Source: Pseudomonas sp. WJP1
Lineage (GTDB): Bacteria > Pseudomonadota > Gammaproteobacteria > Pseudomonadales > Pseudomonadaceae
NCBI RefSeq assembly: GCF_028471945.1
Contig: NZ_CP110128.1
Location: 1,786,501-1,850,500 of the forward strand
Direction: 5' to 3'
DNA: 64,000 nt
The position numbers and the translations under genes were made by a program. Numbering within the stretch: position 1 is the stretch's first letter; each line of letters begins with the position of its first letter. The notes beneath the pieces were generated by a model that was given only the letters and a program-made list of their open reading frames with translations, did not search any database and was not told the origin of the DNA. Shown piece after piece: positions 16,574-24,598 of this stretch.

Positions 16574-18228
16574 TCCGGCGTCTAATGGCTCTCTTGAGCA
16601 TCGCAGCCTTCGCACCGGGCGCCTGGGCGGCTGACGCCCTGACCGGCGCCGTGCAGAAACAACCGCTTAACGTGTCCGCGATTCTGATGTTCGTCGCATT
16701 CGTCGGTGCAACTCTGTGCATCACCTACTGGGCGTCCAAGAAAAACAAGTCGGCCTCCGACTACTACGCGGCAGGCGGCAAGATCACCGGTTTCCAGAAC
16801 GGCCTGGCGATTGCCGGTGACTACATGTCGGCGGCGTCCTTCCTGGGTATTTCCGCGCTGGTATTCACCTCTGGCTACGATGGCCTGATCTACTCGATCG
16901 GCTTCCTGGTGGGCTGGCCGATCATTCTGTTCCTGATCGCCGAGCGCCTGCGTAACCTGGGTAAATACACCTTTGCCGACGTGGCGTCCTATCGCCTTGG
17001 GCAAACCCAGATCCGCTCGCTGTCCGCTTGTGGCTCGCTGGTGGTGGTGGCGTTCTACCTGATCGCGCAAATGGTCGGTGCCGGCAAGCTGATCCAGCTG
17101 CTGTTTGGCCTCGACTACCACGTTGCGGTAATCCTGGTCGGTATCCTGATGTGTGCCTACGTGCTGTTCGGCGGCATGCTGGCGACCACCTGGGTACAGA
17201 TCATCAAGGCTGTATTGCTGCTGTCCGGCGCTTCCTTCATGGCGCTGATGGTGATGAAACACGTCAACTTCGACTTCAACATGCTGTTCTCCGAGGCGAT
17301 CAAGGTTCACCCTAAAGGTGAAGCGATCATGAGTCCGGGCGGCCTGGTGAAAGATCCGATCTCCGCGTTCTCCTTAGGGCTGGCCCTGATGTTCGGTACT
17401 GCGGGCCTGCCGCATATCCTGATGCGCTTCTTCACCGTGGGTGACGCGAAAGAAGCGCGTAAGAGCGTGCTGTACGCAACCGGCTTCATTGGCTACTTCT
17501 ATATCCTGACCTTCATCATCGGCTTCGGCGCGATCCTGCTGGTGAGCACCAACCCGGCCTTCAAAGATGCGGCTGGCGCGTTGCTGGGCGGCAATAACAT
17601 GGCAGCGGTGCACTTGGCCAATGCGGTCGGTGGCAGTATCTTCCTGGGCTTTATTTCGGCGGTAGCGTTCGCGACCATCCTGGCAGTGGTTGCCGGCCTG
17701 ACCCTGGCCGGTGCCTCGGCGGTGTCCCACGACCTGTACGCCAGTGTGATCAAGAAGGGCAAGGCCAACGAGAAGGATGAGATCCGCGTCTCGAAAATCA
17801 CCACCATCGCCTTGGCGGTGCTGGCGATTGCCCTGGGCATCCTCTTCGAAAGCCAGAACATCGCGTTCATGGTGGGCCTGGCGTTCTCTATCGCGGCGAG
17901 CTGCAACTTCCCGGTCCTGCTGCTTTCCATGTACTGGAAGAAGCTGACCACCCGCGGTGCGATGATCGGCGGCTGGATGGGCTTGGTGAGCGCCGTGGGC
18001 TTGATGGTGCTTGGTCCGACCATCTGGGTGCAGATCCTGCATCACGAGAAGGCGATCTTCCCGTATGAGTACCCGGCGCTGTTCTCGATGATCATTGCCT
18101 TTGTCGGGATCTGGTTCTTCTCGATTACCGACAAGTCGACTGCGGCCGATAACGAGCGGGCGCTGTTTTTCCCGCAGTTCGTCCGTTCGCAGACTGGTTT
18201 GGGGGCGAGTGGGGCGGTTTCGCACTAA
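16570..18228 (+). CDS. actP: Cation/acetate symporter ActP
   Basis: This 552-residue sodium:solute symporter (SSS family) takes up acetate and other short carboxylates. There is an N-terminal signal-like segment ending AWAAD, then about thirteen membrane helices. Family motifs include the [31 protein letters not shown] region. Length and N-terminal signal match E. coli ActP (549). It follows yjcH in one operon and ends before a good terminator at 18266-18296. Acetyl-CoA synthetase is not nearby. Confidence 0.95.
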   Translation: MIRRLMALLSIAAFAPGAWAADALTGAVQKQPLNVSAILMFVAFVGATLCITYWASKKNKSASDYYAAGGKITGFQNGLAIAGDYMSAASFLGISALVFTSGYDGLIYSIGFLVGWPIILFLIAERLRNLGKYTFADVASYRLGQTQIRSLSACGSLVVVAFYLIAQMVGAGKLIQLLFGLDYHVAVILVGILMCAYVLFGGMLATTWVQIIKAVLLLSGASFMALMVMKHVNFDFNMLFSEAIKVHPKGEAIMSPGGLVKDPISAFSLGLALMFGTAGLPHILMRFFTVGDAKEARKSVLYATGFIGYFYILTFIIGFGAILLVSTNPAFKDAAGALLGGNNMAAVHLANAVGGSIFLGFISAVAFATILAVVAGLTLAGASAVSHDLYASVIKKGKANEKDEIRVSKITTIALAVLAIALGILFESQNIAFMVGLAFSIAASCNFPVLLLSMYWKKLTTRGAMIGGWMGLVSAVGLMVLGPTIWVQILHHEKAIFPYEYPALFSMIIAFVGIWFFSITDKSTAADNERALFFPQFVRSQTGLGASGAVSH

Positions 18229-18265
18229 GGTTTCAGGTTTGTCTGTGTAGGTTGGGTTAAACAGA

Positions 18266-18296
18266 AATGCCCCGGTCGAGAGATTGGGGCATTTTT
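18266..18296 (+). terminator. Rho-independent terminator after actP
   Basis: AATGCCCC pairs with GGGGCATT around a short loop and is followed by a T-rich run. Confidence 0.85.
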
Positions 18297-18356
18297 TATT
18301 GGGCGGTTATCGGACGTTTAGGCGGCCTTACAGCCGACCTGGGTGTTGTTGGGCGA

Positions 18357-18690
18357 GTACATATCCATTCCTGCGGTAACGGCGACTTAGGGTTTCGCCC
18401 TTACGGCGACTCACTTTTTTTACAAGCGCCAAAAAAAAGTAAGCAAAAAAACGCTCGCCCCAGCGTCCGGCCCCTCGCTAAGGCTCGGCGTTCCTTCGCT
18501 CCGGCATTCATCCGGGGGCATCGCCCTCCGGTTGGCTTCGCTGGCACCTGCATGCGATGTGTTCGACTGCGTCGAACGGCGCTGCGCGCCAATCCCCGGA
18601 TGAACACCTCCACTCAGCCTCCCGAAGGGGCGGGTAGATCAAGATCAAAAGCTGGAGGCGAGCTAACGCTCGGCCTGATGAGTGGTGAGG
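18357..18690 (+). repeat. Long intergenic repeat, copy A (left half of composite module 1)
   Basis: It begins GTACATATCCATTCCTGCGG, continues with the conserved GACTTAGGGTTTCGCCC and ends after the AACCTCCACTCAGCC-like block and an AAGATCAAAA tract. Both ends match copies B, C and D, but the middle (18440-18600) has diverged. Open frames inside it are not genes: they have no ribosome sites and change between copies. Confidence 0.8.
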
Positions 18691-18785
18691 GGCGGGTGTG
18701 CGCCATAGTGTTTTTATAGGGGTAAGGGTTGCCCGTGAAGGCGGTCTGCGGCCGTCGTGATTTTTGCAGATACCCCCAATTCCCT

Positions 18786-18883
18786 GTGGGAGCCAGCCTG
18801 CTGGCGATGGACGTCAACGATAACGCGCCCTGTCTGGATGAACGCGTTGCCTGGAGGTCCATCGCGAGCAGGCTCGCTCCCAC
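18786..18883. repeat. REPIN at the centre of composite module 1
   Basis: The left arm at 18786-18808 has GAGCCAGCCTGCTGGC and the right arm at 18861-18883 has GCGAGCAGGCTCGC. It lies exactly between inverted long-repeat copies A and B. Confidence 0.88.
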
Positions 18884-18899
18884 AGGGGAATGTGGACAG

Positions 18900-19220
18900 A
18901 CCTGCAATCAGGTCGGCTGTCAGGTCGCCTCGCTTTCGCGTTTGATCTTGATCTGGCTTTTGATTTTCTTGCCCCCTCGAGAGGCCGAGTGGAGGTTCTG
19001 CGCAGTGGGTAAACCGGCATGGATGCCGGTTTAGCCGCGCTGGGCCAAGGATGGCCCATCGCGGCGGGCCCACGGAGCAGGACCGGAGCGAGGGTATGCC
19101 GAGCATTAGCGAGGCACCGAACGCCAGGGGCAAGAGCCCTTGGTTACTTGGGGCTCTTCCAAGTGACTCGCCGTAAGGGCGAAACCCTAAGTGGCCGTTA
19201 CCGTAGCAATGGATATGTAC
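18900..19220 (-). repeat. Long intergenic repeat, copy B (right half of module 1)
   Basis: It is inverted relative to copy A and ends GGATATGTAC at 19211-19220. It contains the palindromes AAACCGGCAT/ATGCCGGTTT and GATGGGCC/GGCCCATC-type stems and the conserved CGCCGTAAGGGCGAAACCC. It is almost identical to copy C, 30 kb away. Confidence 0.85.
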
Positions 19221-19253
19221 GCCTGAAAGACAATTATCGTCTGCTCGGACGCC

Positions 19254-19292
19254 TTCGCCGGCAAGTCGGATCGCCGCACCGCTGGCTCCTAC
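19254..19292. repeat. Variant REP with an internal insertion
   Basis: The REP halves TTCGCCGGCAAG and TGGCTCCTAC are separated by an insert containing CGGATCGCCGC. The same 11-base core in reverse is inserted in the REP at 61721-61758. Confidence 0.7.
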
Positions 19293-19293
19293 A

Positions 19294-19362
19294 GGCTCTT
19301 CCAAGTGACTCGCCGTAAGGGCGAAACCCTAAGTTGCCGTTACCGCAGGAATGGATATGTAT
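19294..19362 (-). repeat. Long intergenic repeat, terminal fragment B'
   Basis: The last 69 bases of the long repeat are duplicated in direct orientation, 142 bases after the same segment of copy B (19152-19220). It ends GGATATGTAT. Confidence 0.8.
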
Positions 19363-19398
19363 CCAACCCCAATCCCAAACAGCCACCATCGCACAAAC

Positions 19399-19428
19399 AA
19401 AAACGGCCCCTATATATAGAGGCCGTTC
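19399..19428 (-). terminator. Rho-independent terminator of gltA
   Basis: AACGGCC (19402-19408) pairs with GGCCGTT (19421-19427) around a TA-rich loop. It is followed by a T-rich run on the minus strand. Confidence 0.85.
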
Positions 19429-19463
19429 CCGGTACAACTCAACACGCTATCGCAAGACAAATC

Positions 19464-20753
19464 TTACTTGCGGTCTTCCAGCTTGGTGATGTCACGCGAC
19501 TCGTAGCCGGTGTACAGCTGGCGTGGACGGCCAATCTTGTACGGGCTGGAGAGCATTTCTTTCCAGTGGGAGATCCAGCCGACGGTCCGCGCCAGGGCGA
19601 AGATCACCGTGAACATGCTGGTTGGAATGCCGATCGCCTTGAGGATGATCCCCGAGTAGAAGTCGACGTTCGGGTACAGCGAGCGTTCGATGAAGTACGG
19701 GTCGGTCAGGGCGATCTCTTCCAGGCGCATGGCCAGTTCGAGTTGCGGATCGTTCTGGATGCCCAGTTCCTTCAACACTTCGTCGCAGGTCTGCTTCATC
19801 ACAGTGGCGCGAGGGTCGCGGTTTTTGTAAACGCGGTGACCGAAGCCCATCAGCTTGAACGGATCGTTCTTGTCCTTGGCCTTGGCGATGAACTTGTCGA
19901 TGTTCGAGACATCGCCAATTTCGTCGAGCATGGTCAGTACGGCTTCGTTGGCGCCGCCGTGGGCAGGGCCCCACAGTGCAGCGATACCGGCAGCGATACA
20001 GGCGAACGGGTTGGCACCCGAGGAGCCCGCCAGGCGCACGGTGGAAGTCGATGCGTTCTGCTCGTGGTCGGCATGGAGGATGAAGATCCGGTCCATGGCC
20101 TTGGCGAGTACCGGGCTGATCGGTTTGATCTCGCACGGGGTGTTGAACATCATGTGCAGGAAGTTTTCCGCGTACGACAGGTCGTTGCGCGGGTACATCA
20201 TGGGTTGACCCATGGAGTACTTGTAAACCATCGCGGCCAGGGTTGGCATCTTGGCAACCAGGCGGATCGCGGAGATTTCGCGATGCTGCGGGTTATTGAT
20301 GTCCAGGGAGTCGTGGTAGAAGGCCGAGAGGGCGCCGACTACGCCGCACATGACGGCCATCGGGTGGGCGTCGCGACGGAAACCGTTGAAGAAGGTCTTC
20401 AACTGCTCGTGAACCATGGTGTGGTTCTTCACGGTGCCGACGAACTGGGCCTTCTGTTCTGCAGTCGGCAGTTCGCCGTTGAGCAGCAGGTAGCAGGTTT
20501 CCAGGTAGTCCGATTTTTCAGCCAGCTGTTCGATCGGGTAGCCGCGGTGCAACAAAATGCCGTTGTCACCGTCAATATAGGTAATCTTCGATTCGCACGA
20601 AGCGGTCGACATGAAACCAGGGTCAAAGGTGAAGCGGCCCGTGGCCGTCAAGCCCCGAACATCGATAACATCGGGACCAACGGTGCCGGTTAAAATGGGC
20701 AGCTCGACGGGGGCTGCGCCCTCGATGATCAACTGCGCTTTTTTGTCAGCCAT
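19464..20753 (-). CDS. gltA: Citrate synthase
   Basis: Condenses acetyl-CoA and oxaloacetate to citrate, the entry to the TCA cycle. The 429 residues fit the type II hexameric, NADH-sensitive citrate synthases. Active-site regions are visible in [30 protein letters not shown] and the [13 protein letters not shown] block. The ATG follows a strong AGGAGG ribosome site. It is divergent from sdhC with a clear promoter at 20812-20839 and has its own terminator. Confidence 0.98.
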   Translation of the reverse strand: MADKKAQLIIEGAAPVELPILTGTVGPDVIDVRGLTATGRFTFDPGFMSTASCESKITYIDGDNGILLHRGYPIEQLAEKSDYLETCYLLLNGELPTAEQKAQFVGTVKNHTMVHEQLKTFFNGFRRDAHPMAVMCGVVGALSAFYHDSLDINNPQHREISAIRLVAKMPTLAAMVYKYSMGQPMMYPRNDLSYAENFLHMMFNTPCEIKPISPVLAKAMDRIFILHADHEQNASTSTVRLAGSSGANPFACIAAGIAALWGPAHGGANEAVLTMLDEIGDVSNIDKFIAKAKDKNDPFKLMGFGHRVYKNRDPRATVMKQTCDEVLKELGIQNDPQLELAMRLEEIALTDPYFIERSLYPNVDFYSGIILKAIGIPTSMFTVIFALARTVGWISHWKEMLSSPYKIGRPRQLYTGYESRDITKLEDRK

Positions 20754-20811
20754 GTGGCCTCCTATTTATGCTTGAAATCATCAGACAGACCCCCCACGCA
20801 GGGCCCGCACC

Positions 20812-20839
20812 ACTATAGTGAGATAAATTTGAATGTCAA
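20812..20839 (-). promoter_or_regulatory. Sigma-70 promoter of gltA
   Basis: On the minus strand TTGACA (20834-20839) and TATAGT (20812-20817) are separated by 16 bases. This is close to consensus and about 60 bases upstream of the start codon. Confidence 0.75.
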
Positions 20840-20953
20840 TTTGCCTAAAGTCTTGCTCCAGAAGGCTTTAACCCTACTTTTTTATCGAAATTGACCGCCA
20901 TTTACGCCTTTTATACGTGTTGCGCAATGCGCCGTTTTGGGAAGGTATGTCCG

Positions 20954-20982
20954 TTGTCATTAGTAGCCTAACTGTCTATACT
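20954..20982 (+). promoter_or_regulatory. Sigma-70 promoter of the sdh operon
   Basis: TTGTCA (20954-20959) and TATACT (20977-20982) are separated by 17 bases. A start about 7 bases downstream would leave a leader of roughly 130 bases before sdhC. Confidence 0.7.
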
Positions 20983-21116
20983 CGGCCACCGACCGCCAAG
21001 GGCTTTTGGGCTTGCGTTATTGGGGGTCGCCTCCCTGGGTGGTGGTTACCTGACCAGTGCACTCCCCAACAACTTTGCCCTGATTGTTAGGGGCTCTTCA
21101 GTGTGAAAAAAAAGCC

Positions 21117-21491
21117 GTGAAAAGCCAACGACCTGTAAACCTAGACCTAAGGACCATCAAACTCCCAGTCACTGCTTACACGTCCATCCTTCACCGTATC
21201 TCCGGTGTCATCCTCTTCGTGTGCCTTGCCATCATGCTTTATGCATTGGACAAGTCGCTGAGTTCCGAGGAAGGCTTCGGTGAGGTGAAAGCGTGTCTGA
21301 CCAGTCCGCTAGCCAAGCTAGTGATTTGGGGCATCCTGTCCGCCTTGCTGTATCACTTGGTAGCCGGTGTGCGCCACTTGATCATGGACATGGGCATCGG
21401 TGAGACGCTGGAAGGCGGCAAACTGGGCTCGAAAATCGTTATCGCCGTTTCCGTGGTGGTAATCGTTCTGGCAGGAGTTTGGATATGGTAA
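21117..21491 (+). CDS. sdhC: Succinate dehydrogenase cytochrome b556 subunit
   Basis: This 124-residue membrane anchor has three helices and holds haem b and the quinone site with SdhD. The family motifs RPVNLDLRTIKLP, SILHRISGV and the haem-ligand region LYHLVAGVRHLIMD are present. The start is the GTG at 21117. The frame runs open further upstream, but MKSQRPVNLDL is the conserved N-terminus. The ribosome site is weak and an A-tract precedes the start. It is the first gene of the sdhCDAB block. Confidence 0.93.
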   Translation: MKSQRPVNLDLRTIKLPVTAYTSILHRISGVILFVCLAIMLYALDKSLSSEEGFGEVKACLTSPLAKLVIWGILSALLYHLVAGVRHLIMDMGIGETLEGGKLGSKIVIAVSVVVIVLAGVWIW

Positions 21492-21853
21492 CTAACGTCA
21501 CGAACCTCTCGCGTTCGGGCCTCTATGACTGGATGGCGCAACGTGTGTCTGCGGTCGTTCTCGCGGCTTACTTCATTTTCCTGATCGGATACCTCGTGGC
21601 GAACCCGGGCCTTGGCTATGACCAATGGCACGCGCTCTTCGCCAACAACTGGATGCGTATCTTCAGCCTGCTGGCCCTTGTTGCTCTGGGCGCTCACGCC
21701 TGGGTCGGCATGTGGACCATCGCGACCGACTACCTGACGCCAATGGCGTTCGGCAAGTCCGCGACGGCTATACGTTTCCTCTTCCAGGCAGTATGCGGCG
21801 TTGCGATGTTCGCTTACTTCGTCTGGGGCGTGCAGATTCTCTGGGGTATCTGA
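21485..21853 (+). CDS. sdhD: Succinate dehydrogenase hydrophobic membrane anchor
   Basis: This 122-residue anchor has three membrane helices and the family segment GAHAWVGMWTIATDYL, which includes the quinone/haem region. The ATG at 21485 overlaps the sdhC stop by 7 bases and is preceded by AGGAG. It pairs with SdhC to anchor the SdhAB catalytic dimer at the inner membrane. Confidence 0.94.
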   Translation: MVTNVTNLSRSGLYDWMAQRVSAVVLAAYFIFLIGYLVANPGLGYDQWHALFANNWMRIFSLLALVALGAHAWVGMWTIATDYLTPMAFGKSATAIRFLFQAVCGVAMFAYFVWGVQILWGI

Positions 21854-21856
21854 TTC

Positions 21857-23629
21857 ATGGCTAACATTCCAACGATTTCTTTCGACGCCATCATTATTGG
21901 TGGTGGCGGTGCCGGCATGCGCGCTGCGCTGCAGCTGGCGCAAGGCGGTCACAAGACTGCGGTAATCACCAAGGTTTTCCCGACCCGTTCGCACACCGTA
22001 TCCGCCCAGGGCGGCATCACCTGCGCCATCGCGTCCGCTGACCCGAACGATGACTGGCGCTGGCACATGTACGATACCGTCAAGGGTTCCGACTATATCG
22101 GTGACCAGGACGCTATCGAATACATGTGTCAGGAAGGCCCGGCCGCCGTTTTCGAGCTGGACCACATGGGTCTGCCGTTCTCGCGTACCGAAACCGGCCG
22201 TATCTACCAGCGTCCGTTCGGCGGTCAGTCGAAGGATTACGGTAAAGGCGGGCAGGCTGCCCGTACTTGCGCCGCTTCCGACCGTACCGGTCACGCGCTG
22301 CTGCACACCCTTTATCAGGGCAACCTGAAAGCCGGTACCACGTTCCTGAACGAGTACTACGCCGTTGACCTGGTGAAAAACCAGGCTGGCGAATTCGTCG
22401 GCGTTATCGCCATCTGCATCGAAACCGGCGAAACCACCTACATCCGTGCCAAGGCTACCGTTCTGGCCACCGGCGGTGCAGGTCGTATCTACGCGTCCAC
22501 CACCAACGCCCTGATCAACACCGGCGACGGCGTTGGCATGGCCCTGCGTGCTGGCGTACCGGTACAAGACATCGAAATGTGGCAGTTCCACCCGACCGGC
22601 ATCGCCGGCGCCGGTGTACTGGTAACTGAAGGTTGCCGTGGTGAAGGTGGTTACCTGATCAACAAGCACGGCGAGCGTTTCATGGAGCGTTATGCTCCGA
22701 ACGCCAAGGACCTTGCCGGTCGTGACGTTGTGGCCCGTTCGATGGTTAAGGAAATCATCGCTGGCAACGGTTGCGGTCCGAATGGCGACCACGTGATGCT
22801 CAAACTCGACCACTTGGGCGAGGAAGTGCTGCACAGCCGTCTGCCAGGCATCTGCGAACTGTCGAAGACTTTCGCGCACGTTGACCCGGTTGTTGCTCCG
22901 GTTCCGGTTGTTCCGACCTGCCACTATATGATGGGCGGCGTTGCCACCAACATCCACGGCCAGGCGATCACCCAGGACGCCGAAGGCGTGGACACCATCA
23001 TCCCGGGCCTGTTCGCTGTAGGCGAAGTGGCTTGCGTATCGGTTCACGGCGCCAACCGTCTGGGCGGCAACTCGCTGCTCGACCTGGTGGTCTTCGGCCG
23101 TGCTGCCGGCCTGCACCTGGAAAAGGCGCTGACCGACGGTATCGAATACGACGACGCCACCGAAGCCGACATCACCGCGGCCCTGTCGCGCCTTGCCGCT
23201 CTGAACGAGCGTACCGATGGCGAAGACGTGGCAACCCTGCGTCGCGAGCTGCAAAGCTGCATGCAGAACTACTTCGGTGTATTCCGTACCGGCGAATACA
23301 TGCAGAAGGGTATTGCCCAGCTGGCCGATCTGCGCAAGCGCATCGCCAACGTGAAGATCAACGACAAGTCGCAGGCGTTCAACACTGCGCGTATCGAAGC
23401 TCTGGAACTGCAGAACCTGCTGGAAGTGGCCGAAGCCACCGCCATCGCTGCCGAAGTACGTAAAGAGTCCCGCGGTGCTCACGCCCGTGAAGACTTCGAA
23501 GATCGTGACGACGAAAACTGGCTGTGCCACACCCTGTACTTCCCGGGTGAGAAGCGCGTTGCCAAGCGTGCCGTGAACTTCTCGCCGAAGACTGTTCCGA
23601 CTTTTGAACCTAAGATTCGGACTTATTAA
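21857..23629 (+). CDS. sdhA: Succinate dehydrogenase flavoprotein subunit
   Basis: This 590-residue catalytic subunit oxidises succinate to fumarate. It has the FAD fold [14 protein letters not shown] (12-25), the covalent-FAD histidine His46 in [11 protein letters not shown], the active-site block [21 protein letters not shown], and the C-terminal [18 protein letters not shown]. It starts 3 bases after sdhD. The stop lies 11 bases before sdhB. Confidence 0.98.
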   Translation: MANIPTISFDAIIIGGGGAGMRAALQLAQGGHKTAVITKVFPTRSHTVSAQGGITCAIASADPNDDWRWHMYDTVKGSDYIGDQDAIEYMCQEGPAAVFELDHMGLPFSRTETGRIYQRPFGGQSKDYGKGGQAARTCAASDRTGHALLHTLYQGNLKAGTTFLNEYYAVDLVKNQAGEFVGVIAICIETGETTYIRAKATVLATGGAGRIYASTTNALINTGDGVGMALRAGVPVQDIEMWQFHPTGIAGAGVLVTEGCRGEGGYLINKHGERFMERYAPNAKDLAGRDVVARSMVKEIIAGNGCGPNGDHVMLKLDHLGEEVLHSRLPGICELSKTFAHVDPVVAPVPVVPTCHYMMGGVATNIHGQAITQDAEGVDTIIPGLFAVGEVACVSVHGANRLGGNSLLDLVVFGRAAGLHLEKALTDGIEYDDATEADITAALSRLAALNERTDGEDVATLRRELQSCMQNYFGVFRTGEYMQKGIAQLADLRKRIANVKINDKSQAFNTARIEALELQNLLEVAEATAIAAEVRKESRGAHAREDFEDRDDENWLCHTLYFPGEKRVAKRAVNFSPKTVPTFEPKIRTY

Positions 23630-23640
23630 GGGTGGCCGCC

Positions 23641-24345
23641 ATGTTGCAAGTCAGTGTTTATCGTTACAACCCTGATCAGGACGCTGCGCCGTTCATGCAG
23701 GAATTCCAGGTCGATACCGGTGGTAAAGACCTGATGGTGCTGGACGTACTGGCCCTGATCAAAGAGCAGGACGAAGGTTTCTCCTATCGTCGCTCTTGCC
23801 GTGAAGGTGTTTGCGGTTCCGACGGCATGAACATCAACGGCAAAAACGGCCTGGCGTGCGTCACGCCGCTGTCTGCTGTCGTAAAAGGTAACAAGTTGAT
23901 CGTTCGTCCTCTGCCAGGTTTGCCGGTTATCCGTGACCTGGTCGTCGATATGAGCATCTTCTACAAGCAATACGAAAAGGTTAAGCCTTACCTGCAGAAC
24001 GACACGCCGGCTCCGGCCATCGAGCGTCTGCAGTCCCCTGAAGAGCGTGAAAAGCTCGACGGTCTGTACGAGTGCATCCTGTGCGCCTGCTGCTCGACCT
24101 CGTGCCCGTCCTTCTGGTGGAACCCGGACAAGTTCCTGGGTCCAGCTGCCCTGCTGCAAGCGTACCGCTTCCTGGCAGACAGCCGTGACACCAAGACGTC
24201 CGAGCGTCTGGCTTCGCTCGATGACCCGTTCAGCGTATTCCGCTGCCGCGGGATCATGAACTGCGTCAACGTATGTCCCAAAGGCCTGAACCCGACTAAG
24301 GCCATTGGTCACATCCGTAACATGCTGCTCTCCAGCGGCGTGTGA
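23641..24345 (+). CDS. sdhB: Succinate dehydrogenase iron-sulfur subunit
   Basis: This 234-residue subunit carries three clusters: the [2Fe-2S] ligands in SCREGVCGSDGMN with a later LAC, the [4Fe-4S] ligands in CILCACCSTSCP, and the [3Fe-4S] ligands in CRGIMNCVNVCPKG. It passes electrons from FAD to quinone. The start at 23641 gives the conserved MLQVSVYRYNP; an in-frame GTG three codons earlier is less likely. Confidence 0.96.
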   Translation: MLQVSVYRYNPDQDAAPFMQEFQVDTGGKDLMVLDVLALIKEQDEGFSYRRSCREGVCGSDGMNINGKNGLACVTPLSAVVKGNKLIVRPLPGLPVIRDLVVDMSIFYKQYEKVKPYLQNDTPAPAIERLQSPEEREKLDGLYECILCACCSTSCPSFWWNPDKFLGPAALLQAYRFLADSRDTKTSERLASLDDPFSVFRCRGIMNCVNVCPKGLNPTKAIGHIRNMLLSSGV

Positions 24346-24598
24346 TTCAGCTGCTGTACCCGTTGTACCCGTAGATGCTGCGGCGCAGGCTTCAACCGGC
24401 GCCGTAGTTTTAACCTGAGCAGCAGCTTAAAAGGCTGCGGCTCTTATTTTGAAGAAATGAGACAAGCAGGGGCATCCGGGCTGGTACCCGGACTATCAGT
24501 GTGATCCTAGTGGCTTGTTTTGGTCGCTGCATTCGGACTTCTGCAAGTTTGCTCGGTGTCGACACCGGTGGTGTTCCCCTAACCGAGGGTGACCAAGC

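Noticed and set aside
18541..18560. Possible sigma-54 promoter (TGGCAC followed by TGC)
   Set aside because: The second element is TGCG rather than TTGC, it lies inside a repeat, and no gene follows.
18401..18720. Open frames within the long repeat after actP
   Set aside because: They differ between copies of the repeat, have no ribosome sites and consist of repeat hairpins.
21106..21113. A-tract before sdhC as an Hfq/Crc site
   Set aside because: It is a plain A-run without the usual C spacing, so the match to AAnAAnAA carries little information.
21353..23530. Long minus-strand frame opposite sdhA
   Set aside because: Shadow of a well-defined gene in high-GC DNA. No ribosome site and no recognisable motif.
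24346..24598. Small RNA or terminator in the sdhB-sucA gap
   Set aside because: Only imperfect hairpins without a T-run, and no promoter-like sequence that I could defend.
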